Shown: piece after piece, positions 1 through 10,162 of the stretch | Numbering within the stretch: position 1 is the stretch's first letter | How the letters are laid out: every line of letters begins with the position of its first letter | Source of the DNA: Phallusia fumigata | Lineage: Eukaryota; Chordata; Ascidiacea; Phlebobranchia; Ascidiidae | Reading direction: 5' to 3' | Assembly: GCA_008931825.1 (NCBI GenBank) | Contig: QXVZ01001034.1 | Coordinates: 186,001-250,000, forward strand | DNA length: 64,000 nucleotides | The notes under the pieces: model-generated | Told to the model about the DNA's origin: nothing | The model's database searches: none | What the model saw: only the letters and a program-made list of their open reading frames with translations | Translations under genes and position numbers: made by a program

Positions 1-182
1 TACGGAGAAATGGAGAAATGCTTGTCTTCGGCTGCCAATGAAGCTGTGAAACGGGTGATTCTTTATCAAGGTAGACACTGTTTTTCCAATCCGAAGGCAG
101 CATTGATAAATCTTAACGAACCAAAATGTGCGGTTTTCTGTTTTGCGTGTTTTTAACTTACGTAATTTTCTTGTTTTTGCAG

Positions 183-326
183 ATCCAAACAGACAGAAAC
201 CATTTCATGGTGATCAAAGCATGGCATAAGCTGGAAAAATGCGGCTTTCAACTTCTGGGCATTGAGCAAAACCATACTGCTGAGAATGCAATAAAATTCA
301 ACAACAGGAAACAACTAAAAAAGTAG
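183..326 (+). CDS. Stefin-like gene, copy 1, last exon (partial gene)
   Basis: This is the terminal exon of a stefin (cystatin A/B-type) cysteine-protease inhibitor. It follows a clean ttttgcag acceptor and encodes 47 residues from IQTDRN to a TAG stop. The pattern (IKAWHKLEKCGFQLLG, then NHTAENAI) matches exon 3 of vertebrate stefins, which carries the second hairpin and the C-terminal strand. Stefins are single-domain cytosolic inhibitors of papain-like cathepsins. Upstream bases 1-78 end like a stefin exon 2 tail (..tttatcaag then gtag), but in the frame needed for exon 3 that tail contains stops. The copy is therefore cut by the window edge, and either rearranged or broken. An AATAAA lies at 1083. 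The family call rests on the exon pattern seen in copies 2 and 3. Confidence 0.6.
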   Translation: MQTDRNHFMVIKAWHKLEKCGFQLLGIEQNHTAENAIKFNNRKQLKK

Positions 327-1448
327 ACAGTTTTCCACCCCCGGGAGCGTACTTTGCACCACGAAGAAACGTTCTTTTAGCGGGCGCATTAATCTACGAC
401 CGCGTCATACTCTTTGTCGACCCAGTTTCTATTCTGCTGGCGAAGCACATTAGCATATTTATTGTATTTTCGTCTTTTGCGTAAGTCACTTTGTTGTTTT
501 ATCACACATTTAAGCACTTTTAGTAACGCCTACTTAATTACATTTCCTTAGTTTTCTTGTGTATAATCTTTATTTGATTGTTTTTCTGTGTTTTACCGAT
601 TTGTGCCACCGTTGTCGTGTGTTAAGTTTTCTATATGACACTTTATATGTGTTTATTTTGTTGGCATCTGATTTATGCTTTACACACCTCTTTTTGTCTG
701 TAAGTAACAGTGATGCACTTATACATTTGCTATTTCTTTCCACATACTGTTTGCATTTGATTTTATTCGCCTGAACTTATACTTGAGGTATGTAAGCAGT
801 TGGCGTGCCACGGTTTCGTTCGTACCTAGTGCATTCTTCGTCATTGTTACTTTATTCCGTATAATGTAGTGATGTTGCTATATTGGGTTGAGTGCGGACA
901 CTCTATTCTCTGTGGAGGGGGAGTGTGTAAAATAATTATTTCGTCATCCACACTCTTTAGTGCCCTCAGTGTTATTGTAACGTGGCGTAATGCAATCGTG
1001 CTCGGGTTGGGAGTGTTGATCGGGTGTGGTGACAGAGATACGTTGTGCGACAGTCTGCTTTTATTTACTGTTTTTCCATTTTAATAAAGATTGCAACTAC
1101 TGATATAAACTGCAAGTCTGTATCGAACCTAAAAGGCGCGTAACACAATGTGGTTTCACGCAACCTTGGCTGTTGTGTAGTAAAAATCCAATCTTAACAC
1201 ATTTTGTGTAACATTCAGTAATAAGTATATAACGCTGAGCAAATAGAGTTGATTTATTGGGATTTTCAGATTGCACCACGACCAAGAAATTGGAGAGAAA
1301 AATCTTTTGTTCGAAAACTACTGCGGAGGTTGAAACTCGCTTCGACGTTAACTGCTCTTTACTCTAAGGTGTGTTGGGTTGGTTTAAACTTCTTGAATCT
1401 AAAATATCAGTTACATGGACATTTTGAAATAACCTTAACTCTGTTAGA
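327..1448. other. Spacer between stefin copy 1 and the sushi-domain gene
   Basis: No exon could be supported here. It is AT-rich and probably holds the 3' untranslated region of stefin copy 1, with an AATAAA at 1083-1088. A good acceptor (cttaactctgttag) ends one base before the ATG of the next gene. It could be a 5' UTR intron end or, since tunicates use spliced-leader trans-splicing, a trans-splice acceptor. That last point is inference. Confidence 0.4.
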
Positions 1449-3415
1449 ATGGATAACAGTGCTTATCACAATAGTCCGAATACCGGTAAGTATACAAGAT
1501 TGTATTTTTGTAATTTTGTAAAAAAATTCTGAATTCGCTGGATAGATTGAAATTTGCATTGTATACATTGCTGCGTTTTCTGCAACTAGTTAGTGAAATG
1601 TATGTTGTGCCTTGATTAAAATTTGTTTAAACCTTTAATTTTGCTAAAACACAGCTGGTGTGTTGTCGTTCAAGTCAAATGTTTCAAAAGGCTAAAAGAT
1701 TTTTTGCTACAGACGGTTACAAATCCAACCCTGTGGCAGCGGGTTTCAATAACAAAAATATCGAAAACACGGCAGTCAACAACGCAGAAAGAGACGTCAA
1801 CTACCCAGCAGCACATGGTGGTAACCAGGATTGTTTTCTGATAAAAACTATACAACAAGCTGATATTTTTGTTGCATCTGTAGTTCAGATCAGATCAGTG
1901 CCTCTTAATCCGTAGACTGCACTTTCTGAGAAGCCGCAAAGCACGTTTAAAATATTTTTATAAGGATAAGTAATTTGCAAAGTCTAAAGTCTGTGTGAAA
2001 GTGCGTTTAAAGTTTAACGTGAAATTTCAGCAAAATTTCTTCAAAGTCTTAGTTCTTTTTCATTGTTTTTCCGCAATAACTCGCAGTAAACCTCTCAAAA
2101 AATTGTCTTCGAAAGTGGGTCGCTGGATAAGGTTGGGAACCACAAAAATTTAACATGTTTAAATTTAGACGCAACACCAAGTAATTACTTTTAACTTAAA
2201 ACTTTTTATTTGCATTGAAATTTAATCTCCACCCAAAGTTTTTGGTTGTACTGTCACAATTTATATTCTACTTTCCAGGTACTTGCAAGCCAGTGAACAA
2301 AAAGTTCATTATAGCCTTGATCATAGTGTCCGCCATTGTAATAATCATTGTTTCGACAACCAGAAAACAAGCTGCTGCTATTGGTAGGCATTTGACTTCT
2401 CGTAATAACGTTTATGTGAAAACGAAACAACCATTTGAAAATATTTTGCCTTCGTGAAACTAAGCGTTTGCAACCAATATCACCAACTGAAATCTATATT
2501 TCTGTTAGAATGTGCTTCGGTGAAGGACGTGCAAAAAAGAAACGTTTATTGCACAAACCGGAATATGGTCGGTTCCACTTGCATGTTTTCCTGCAATGTA
2601 GGCAATCTAATACAGGTACATTGAAACAAAACCTCCACAAATGTTGAGTTTGTCAGTTGCATAAAGGCTAACTGTAAACCGTGTTTCTTTTCATAGGGTT
2701 CTAAGAATGTGACGTGTTTGGCAACGCAGCAATGGTCGGATAAACTTCCAGTTTGTGAATGTCCTCCATGCACAGGTGGACCGGAATGCCACTCTATAGA
2801 CTGGAACAAACTTGTCACATACATGGATGGTTCAGAAAAGGTGAACTTGTTCGCACAAATCCAACCGAAAGTGGGCTTAAAAAAACAATCATGGCACTAA
2901 AATCCATTCTTGGCTGAGAATAACAATGTTTGAATAACGTTAAGCAAATACGTGCAACTTGTTGAATATCCGTGTGTTGCGCCATGGAGCTCTCTGTACA
3001 CACATAAAGTGAAAGTTTAGGCGTCATTTTTAGAAAATTAAAAGTTGTCTACTTTTGAGAACTGCTAACAGCTTAAAGCTGGACCAAAGTATTTGATTTA
3101 GCGTTTGACAATAGCAACAAATAATATTTATTTGTCTCAATTTTACATGGTATTGTGTTTCAGTTTTATTACGGGGGGAACGAAATAGAATGCTCCACCA
3201 AAGGAAGAGTAAGATGGCGTGGCTTTAAGACGAAATGGGTTTATCATGGAACATGTACAGATGTCAACACACGAGAAACTCAGCAGTGCAGGAATTTGAA
3301 GTCCAGCAGTAGCGCTAAGAAGCACGCGTTGGCCAATCTTATTAAAAACGGCAAAGATTACCCAACACCTTGCAATAAAGAAATCTGGTTGTCGGAAATG
3401 AGTTGTGACCAATGA
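1449..3415 (+). CDS. Type II membrane protein with a sushi domain and an ALF-like basic domain
   Basis: Complete six-exon model: 1449-1485, 1713-1820, 2279-2383, 2509-2615, 2697-2840, 3164-3415. All junctions are GT/AG and in phase, giving 250 aa. Residues 1-57 are polar (probably cytoplasmic). About 58-75 is one hydrophobic span rich in I and V. About 85-139 is a sushi/CCP-like unit (VGSTCMFSC, then QQWSDKLPVC). A Cys-rich linker CECPPC follows. Residues 168-250 form a very basic domain: Cys177 and Cys198 are separated by exactly 20 residues rich in K, R and W, followed by SSSAKKHALANLI. That spacing and the helix after it resemble anti-lipopolysaccharide factors (ALF) of arthropods. With no cleavable signal, a type II surface topology is inferred. 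Function is unknown; a surface recognition or antimicrobial role is a hypothesis. The gene sits inside the stefin array. Confidence 0.72.
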
Positions 3416-4507
3416 ACAACCACTAAATAGTTGTGGAAATAACCGTTTAACGAGCTTGTTAGTGCTTAATTTTTGCCTTGTGTCTCAACTGGATGCCAAC
3501 CTGGAAATTATTGCTTGCTTGACCGGGTCTTTGTTGAATTTTTAGAACGTAGAATAGAAGTCTTCCTGTAATATTGTTATTGATGGATTGTTGATTGCAG
3601 AACAACAGTGGCTTTTCGGCCAGGAAGGCAATCAGCCATTTATACCTTTTGTTCCAAATGTCATCTGAGCAATGTTCTTTAATTTTGTTTAATCATTATC
3701 TAACAGACATTTGTAAAGTAAAAATTTTTGGACCGAAATCCAGTAGCAATAAACAACTTTATGTCATATTACTATGTGCCAGGGAGTAATACTAAATCAA
3801 AGCATGATTTTGACATATTTAAGTGTAATATGGGGAGAAATGGAGAAATGCTGTCATCGGCTGGTAATGTTGTTGGTGGAACAGGTAAAAAATCATTTTA
3901 CCGCCAGGACAAAAATCAAACAGTTTCAGTCAATTGTCGGTTTGCAGTGGAAATAAAATCACGAATACAGGTCAACGAAGACATATTGATATTTTCACCA
4001 ATCATTGCCATCAGCCTTGACTGAAGGTTAAGCTCCATGGCAATGGTAACTCGATTAAATTACTGTTTTTAACAGTTTATTACCGTTTGTAGATAATGAT
4101 TTTTCTTATGCCTCCTAAAAACGGACAAAACGAGCTCAAAGTCAATTCGAGGAAGCTCTATTACTGACTAACTAGTGTTAGTCACTAAGAAGTTCGAACA
4201 TTGCCTTTTCTCTTGGCTGCTGTCATTTCAGTACTGCAACTCCAAACAGTATACACTGGTTATATAGAGCTTTGTGTTAATTGATGATGTTTGGATACTA
4301 ATAGTAATCAGTTTACACGGTAAGTTAATAATATATATTACCACTAACCTATTTTGTAATTTGCTAACTTTGTGTCCTATTTAGTTGAACACGGAAATGT
4401 TTTCGTGACAGGAAAAAGTCTTGGCTGGTAGGTAAAGTGCTTATATTTGTAAACCGTAAAAATCGTTAAGCTGTACGTAATTATTGTTGATTTGCAGGAA
4501 AAAAGAA
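3416..4507. other. Spacer with a duplicated short segment
   Basis: No complete gene seen. At about 3828-3880 a segment starting ATGGGGAGAAATGGAGAAAT and ending in a possible donor (acag then gtaaaaaa) is similar to bases 1-55 of the window. It could be a first exon (MGRNGEML..) of a further array member or a non-coding duplicate. The rest is AT-rich with no recognisable motif. Confidence 0.35.
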
Positions 4508-5666
4508 ATGAATATGGATATGGCCTCTATCGGTGAGTTTTGTCACACTGTGATTTCTCCCAAATGAAAATTTGTTAAAATTTATACTTTTGTAGTAAAA
4601 CGTCAGACAAGCGGCTCGGATTCGGAAAGTAGACGGCGTGAGTAATTTGTGTTACAACCGTGTTAAAATATGTGAAAGAGGAGCAAAAAAAGTTTAAATC
4701 GTTGAAACATTTTACAATTCTTCGTTCACAAAGGCGATTTTAACCAGTACTCTTCCCTACAGTTTTTGTACATTTGCCAAGCACGTCTTTCAAACACAGG
4801 ACATTAGAATATTTTGCCTTAACTTGGCTAATGGTTTTGTTAGTTGCAAAAGGTGACATACATATACCTATGGCGTGTTTTTTTACTTCTGAACATATAA
4901 TGTTTACAGGAGTGTTGGAAAAACCCTAAGACGAACATTTTTTTCAAACAACCCAAAAAAGTTTTTTTACTCTTCCTTATCGAAACCATACCGAGTACTA
5001 CGTTAAAGACGCTCCATACTAAAAACTGTTGACATGTTACTATTTCCTAAAATTGAACTGAAAATTTAATGGAAATTAAGTTGTTGGTCATATAACGGCT
5101 GGGCGTTTAATGTTTAAAAACTACACTTTGTTATATCTCAAACTCAAAATTTTGATAAAGTTTATCCTACCGATGAACCATATGGAACTGACGGTGGGCT
5201 GGGCCCGCTTAGAATAGCGGATGCACAAATACAAACGTTTGCGGATGTGGTAAGCGAAATGTGTGACTGTCAAAAACACTCTTTCACCGATTTGCAATCT
5301 TACGACCACAAAGTATGTTCGTCCTTTGTTTTGAAGGTGAAAAATGACGTTCTTGGTTGGCTGGGGGAATCATTTCTTATCTACCGAGCCTACACTTACA
5401 AAACGCTATCAAGGTAGTCAATATACTTGACTAATTACGAAGACAGCATTGATAAATCTTAACGAACCAAAATATGCGATTTTATGCTTTATTGCATGCT
5501 TTTAAATTACGTAATGTGGTTGTTTTTGCAGATCCAAACAGATAGAAACAATTACATAGTGATCAAAGCATGGCATAAGCTGGGAAAATGTGGATTTCAA
5601 CTATTGGGCGTTGAACCAAACCATACTGCTGATGATCCCATTCGCTATTCTGAAAATGAGGAATAA
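4508..5666 (+). pseudogene. Stefin-like gene, copy 2 (probably disrupted)
   Basis: Possible exons are 4508-4532 and 4596-4637 (MNMDMASI.. leader, phases fit but linkage is uncertain), 5161-5249, 5337-5413 and 5532-5666. The third encodes GGLGPLRIADAQIQTFADV, matching stefin exon 1. The fourth starts VKNDVLGWLGESF like stefin exon 2. The last encodes IQTDRNNYIVIKAWHK.. to NEE and a TAA. Compared with copy 3, exon 2 lacks 25 bp covering the QxVxG-type inhibitory loop. It therefore ends out of phase with the last exon. No in-frame ATG exists in the 5161-5249 exon itself, and its acceptor (gataaag) is weak. A broken or inhibitor-dead copy is likely; a sequence error is the alternative. Confidence 0.5.
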
Positions 5667-6125
5667 TTGTTAGTTAAAACAAAACATAAAAAGTGTATGA
5701 AAATCTGCACAAACTTGCATTGTATTGATATATGTTTGTTGTTTGTCTCTATAAAGTGAATGATTTTCGGCGAATCAAAATTACAATTTCACAATAACCC
5801 AGTTATGTGCAGGGATTTGTATTGAGGTTATCACCCTGATTGGAGTAAAGTTTGCTATCTTAAATGAAAATATTTAAAATTGCAACTAATTTCGCTTTGG
5901 AGGTTTGTCGACATAATTTCGTTACATTCGTGTAAACCATGGTAATCCCTGCTTTAAACTGTAGTGTTTTATTCGCAGTGCAAACACCACGATCGCACAG
6001 CACGCGCGTGTAACTCCAATGATCGACCTCCAAGGTGGTCAAGCACAATAGGGCTACGTACAAACGATCACTCATGCGTAAAGTTACGTCATAAATATAC
6101 TACATCCTCCTACTTCATAAATATT

Positions 6126-6690
6126 TTAGGCCAGCGAAAAACAAAAATCAGCAACAATAGTACACAACACTACTCGCTGAATCGCTTCGGTGCGTGTATG
6201 GTCCGACCAGACCGAGTAGTGGCCGAGTACCACGGTCAAAATACATTTTTCGCAAACCTTCGCGAAATTATTCCATTTATCAAAGCTGAAACACCGCTTT
6301 CCTTGTGCTGGACATCGCCTGCGCCGATTGTGCAAGTTCCACATTTCGAACAGCGCGGATGGTGGACGCGTGAAGCATGACGAGGGGACATCCCCACGGC
6401 ATCAATCACAGATCTGCGCTCTTGTTTAAAGAGGTTAATCGCTGCTCGCGAACTCGTCTCCATGATGCACTTGTTTAGCGGCATGTCAGGTTTCCTGCAA
6501 CATTCTTTGAACAACTCTCTCGTTTCTTGTGCCACAAATAATTCGATCTCTAATTAGGTTGTCTTTTATGTCGCCAAATTCGCAATTAGGTGCTAGTAGT
6601 TTTAGTTTTGTTGCGTAAGCAGCGATTGCCTCTTGATCCTCTTTATTTCTTGTAAACAATTCATACAGATTTATTACCATTTGCATGTTA
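6126..6690 (-). mobile_element. Gag fossil of a Ty3/gypsy-type LTR retroelement
   Basis: Minus-strand frames carry a gag-like stretch (CEFGDIKDNLIRDRIICG), typical of gypsy-class gag near its end, followed by a zinc-knuckle-like Cys pattern. Only a few hundred bases remain. It is broken in several places, and no LTR, protease or polymerase was recognised nearby. It is an old fragment lying between stefin copies 2 and 3. Confidence 0.6.
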
Positions 6691-6861
6691 AGTATGTTTT
6701 GGAAACTTCCAATTGTTATAGACGATTTTTATTGTGCCACCGGAAAAGGGGGTCAATTAATGACTTTCCCCACTACTTCACACTGAAACTTGTCATCTTT
6801 TCCTGTCTGTTGCTTATTTTTGATTTTTCGACCACAAAGTAGGCTATCTTTTGCTTTGAAG

Positions 6862-7223
6862 GTGAAAAATGACGTTCTTGCCTGGCTGGCGGAACTATTC
6901 ATTATTTACCGAGCCTACACTTATACAATGGAAGTTGCTGAGGGGGTCATATACTTTATCAAGGTAACCAATGTTTTTTTGCGAGTTCTGAAGACACTAC
7001 TGATCAATCCTAACAATTCAATATGTGCGATTTCTTGTTTAATTTATTGTTTTTAATTTTGTATAATGCTTTTGGGAATTTTGTTGTTTTTATACAGATC
7101 CAAACAGGCAAAAACGATTACATAGTGATTATTGTACGATAGAGGCCGGAAAAATGTGGTTTTCAACTTTTATGTGTTAGACCACATCATACTGCTGATG
7201 ATTCCATCAAGTTGTCAGTTTAA
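6862..7223 (+). pseudogene. Stefin-like gene, copy 3 (exons 2 and 3; decayed)
   Basis: Exon 2 (6862-6963) follows the acceptor tttgctttgaag and encodes exactly 34 residues, the same length as exon 2 of vertebrate cystatin A/B, which also begins V(K/R) and ends YFIK at the same splice point. It keeps a wedge loop (EVAEG in place of QVVAG). Exon 3 starts at 7098 (IQTGKNDYIVI) but meets an in-frame TAG after 14 codons. Downstream homology (CGFQLL-like, then HHTADDSIK) continues to a TAA at 7223, so the exon is a recognisable but broken relative of copies 1 and 2. No exon 1 was found; the gag fossil occupies the upstream side. An AATAAA lies at 7252. This copy gives the strongest evidence for the family assignment of the array. 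Confidence 0.65.
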
Positions 7224-7499
7224 CACAGTAATATAAAGATATAAAAAGTCTAATAAAAGTCTGTACAAACTGGTTTGAGTGATTTGCCTCTTACACGCGA
7301 GTGTCTGGATTTTCGACAATCCACGTTTACAAATTGGCAAAGATCCCACAAAATTGTTAATTTGTGTTAACATTATTACCTTGGTTAAACAACAGTTTGC
7401 AGGGGCGGACAGTTTTTGAATAATAGATTAGCAAGGGATGTGAAAAATCGCGAAGGAAAGTATGTTTTTTTCACAAAAATACGCAAGTAAGCATACCGT

Positions 7500-7900
7500 T
7501 GCTATGAGATTGTGATGCTCAAACGTTAGGTACACAAAACTCAAGCACAACTGGTAAAAGTACCTTATTTATTTGACTTCTCACCTGCCCTATAAGCAAC
7601 TTCATCTGTCTATCACGGGTCTTCGGATACAAAGGTGCTGAGGCAGGCTATTATGAAGGCTTCCATGCCGAAAACCGTTTTAAATATAAAAAGTTCAACA
7701 AAAACTATCAAAACAATTTCTCGGTTGAGTTTTCACATTGATGGCGGGTAACCCCATTTAGCGAGAGTTAAGATGTTTTTACGCCCTAGCTAAAACATTT
7801 TCCGCATGCCTGTGATGTTGTTTGTTGCATGGTGTGCCCAATAGACAAATTTTGTCAAGTTTGTTTGGTAAATGCTGGAGTCAGGTTATATGTTTACAAT
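7500..7900 (-). pseudogene. Decayed duplicate of the SLC22 last exon and flanking intron
   Basis: The stretch is a diverged direct copy of about 10075-10470. The exon-like core (about 7605-7705, minus strand) again reads TVFGMEAFIIACLSTF after a TTTAA-type acceptor. It then shifts frame relative to the functional exon, losing the PETHGKP motif. Homology runs into the intron on one side and past the stop on the other, so it arose by DNA duplication, not retrotransposition. No other SLC22 exon was found beside it. Confidence 0.65.
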
Positions 7901-10162
7901 CGTGTAAAATGATTTGAAATCGATTTCTTGCCGTTTACGACCGTGGATTGTCTACCGTATGACAAATTTAATGTTTCCAAAACACACAATGTAACATTCC
8001 GGATCGGATTCGATTCATTGTAATCAATCACGATTTGATTATGATTATATTCACCTTGAGAATTTGTGATAAAAATCTGCTATCAAAAAAGAGACGTTTT
8101 CGAAAATTCGGCAATCTCCAAATTTTTGATCGCGTATAATCGTGAAATTAACAAAAATGTTAACTAAAAAAGAAAAGTGAAAAAATTACGCCATTTGCTT
8201 GTTGGAAATACAAAGGACAAATGTTACCGAGAGAAATTCTATCTTCGTCAGTTATTTTTCAGGAACACAAAGTACGTAAGAAACGTAAAATCGACTGTTT
8301 AGAAACCTTCCAGGTTTTGTTTCTTTGGCTTTTTTTGCGAGCGGCAGACCCCACGCCACGCTGGCTGTCTTTCGCGCAGAAAATAAAATCTTTCCTCGTA
8401 ATATATAACACAAGCTTTTCGCGTACAAACGTAGTAAACCACGATTGTTGTAACATAGCACGTAATTTCTGCGTACTTACGTTGGAAACCACTTTGCATG
8501 TTTTGTCCAACGTCTGAGTTTTGTCAGCCACCCTTGCAATCCCAGTATTTAAATCTGACTCGTTATCCTGACACAACATAAAGCAAACGTTACAAAGTAC
8601 ATTCTAACGTTGCCTTTATACATATGTGTTGACTTAAGATGTTTATCAGAGTAAATGTTAATTACAAGACTTGTTGATTTGTAAAAGTCGGCACCTTGTT
8701 ACATTTGCTCAAAAACCGCCCTACTATTCTTGTACGTCTATTTCCTGACCCTAAGTTTCAAACTGTCCAGTGGACAGTGCCCGCACGTTACTATAAAACA
8801 GTAATTGCAAAGTGCAGCCGGTGATAAGACTTGGGACTGGGAGGTGCGAACCAATCAACGTCCCCGGGTAAAATGCGTGGGACAGCGTGCTGCACTTTGT
8901 GCTCAAGGAAATGCCAGTGGTTGCCAAGTCTTTGACGTTGCGCAAGGTTTCAAGAAAGCTACCCTTACCTATTTTAATGAGTCTTCAACTGTGATGAATC
9001 ATTCACTTTCATCATGTTTTCCACAATACTCTTCCACTCTAATAAATCATCAGTCATTTTGCTGTTGTGACGTCATCACTATTAGTCCAGCATTGGACTG
9101 AGCGGAGAGTATTGTGGAAACTTGATGAAAGTCGATACAAGACTTCGTGTGCTCAGATGGAATTTTCGTGAAGGATTAATCGTGTGTCTGTGATAAATTG
9201 GCTGAGCGTCGTCTTTGTTCGTGACCCAGAGCATATATGTTGGTGGTGTGGCCAACTTGACGTCAAAGGTCAACGGTCTCGATTCTATTAGATCGTTTTT
9301 AACTCGATGTACTTTTTTGCAGGAAGTGCGTTTGTCAGGTGGCGTTAGGGGCAAGATTGGTAGCAAAAGATTGAAAACCATATCCTACTGAAAGCGATGA
9401 ATAAGTAATAAGTATTGTGTATCTTTAAGCGTGCTGCAGGTAGAGTACATCACGAAAGCAATTTTTGTCCTCATGTAACAGGTAAACCACGTCAGAAATC
9501 TCATGAAATTATTCATGTTTCACAAAAAAATGGACGAGTTGCGCCGTTTTAACTTTAGTTTATGTTCTAACTAAAGGGTCGCACGTCTCAGCGGCTTAAA
9601 TATTTAGCTATCTTCGTCTGTTCTTTTGTTGGCCTCCATCCATTTGTTCAGAAAGCAAAATCAATAAATAGTTAACACTACAACTGAAAAAAGCCCGGGT
9701 TTGATGTGTAATTGTTTGCAACTGCTTGGTAGACCAGGAATTTGGGTTGGGAATAAACTGTTTAATCAGGACTTTTGTACTGTACAATGCTCAATCGCGA
9801 CTATTTGTCACTTCACAAGGTTTGTTATGATTTTGTTTAAACCTTGGTCTTCTAAAAAAAGTAAAACTTTCAAAAGTTGTTTGAAAAACGATCTTATTTT
9901 TAAACAACTTTTTCCTCTACAAACGCTTCATCTTCTTCAGCTTTGTAATCTTCATCTGCCGACCTGCATTATATTTGAAAAACGTCATTAGCTGTAGATT
10001 GGATAAAGTAGAGCATATATGACTGGTAATGTTTGTGTTGAGACAAAAAGGTATGTTAACCCTAATAACTCCCCAAGTATACAGTTGCTTTAAGATTGTG
10101 ACGCCTAAACTTTAAGTGCACGCAACTCATGCACAGTTTTAAAAAGTAACAAGTTTTTTATC
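7901..10162. other. Spacer downstream of the SLC22 gene
   Basis: No gene could be supported; the ORFs here have no family pattern or splice context. An imperfect inverted repeat (TTCCACAATACTCT near 9029, AGAGTATTGTGGAA near 9105) brackets about 100 bp and may be a small MITE. Two TGACGTCA octamers lie at 9068 and 9258. Confidence 0.4.

Noticed and set aside
5964-6380. 138-codon plus-strand open frame
   Set aside because: It is antisense to the gag fossil and has no family pattern of its own.
9902-9962. Acidic minus-strand frame after an AG, first read as the SLC22 C-terminal tail exon
   Set aside because: The exon at 10163-10330 supplies TM12, the PETHGKP motif and a stop in correct phase, so no further exon is needed.
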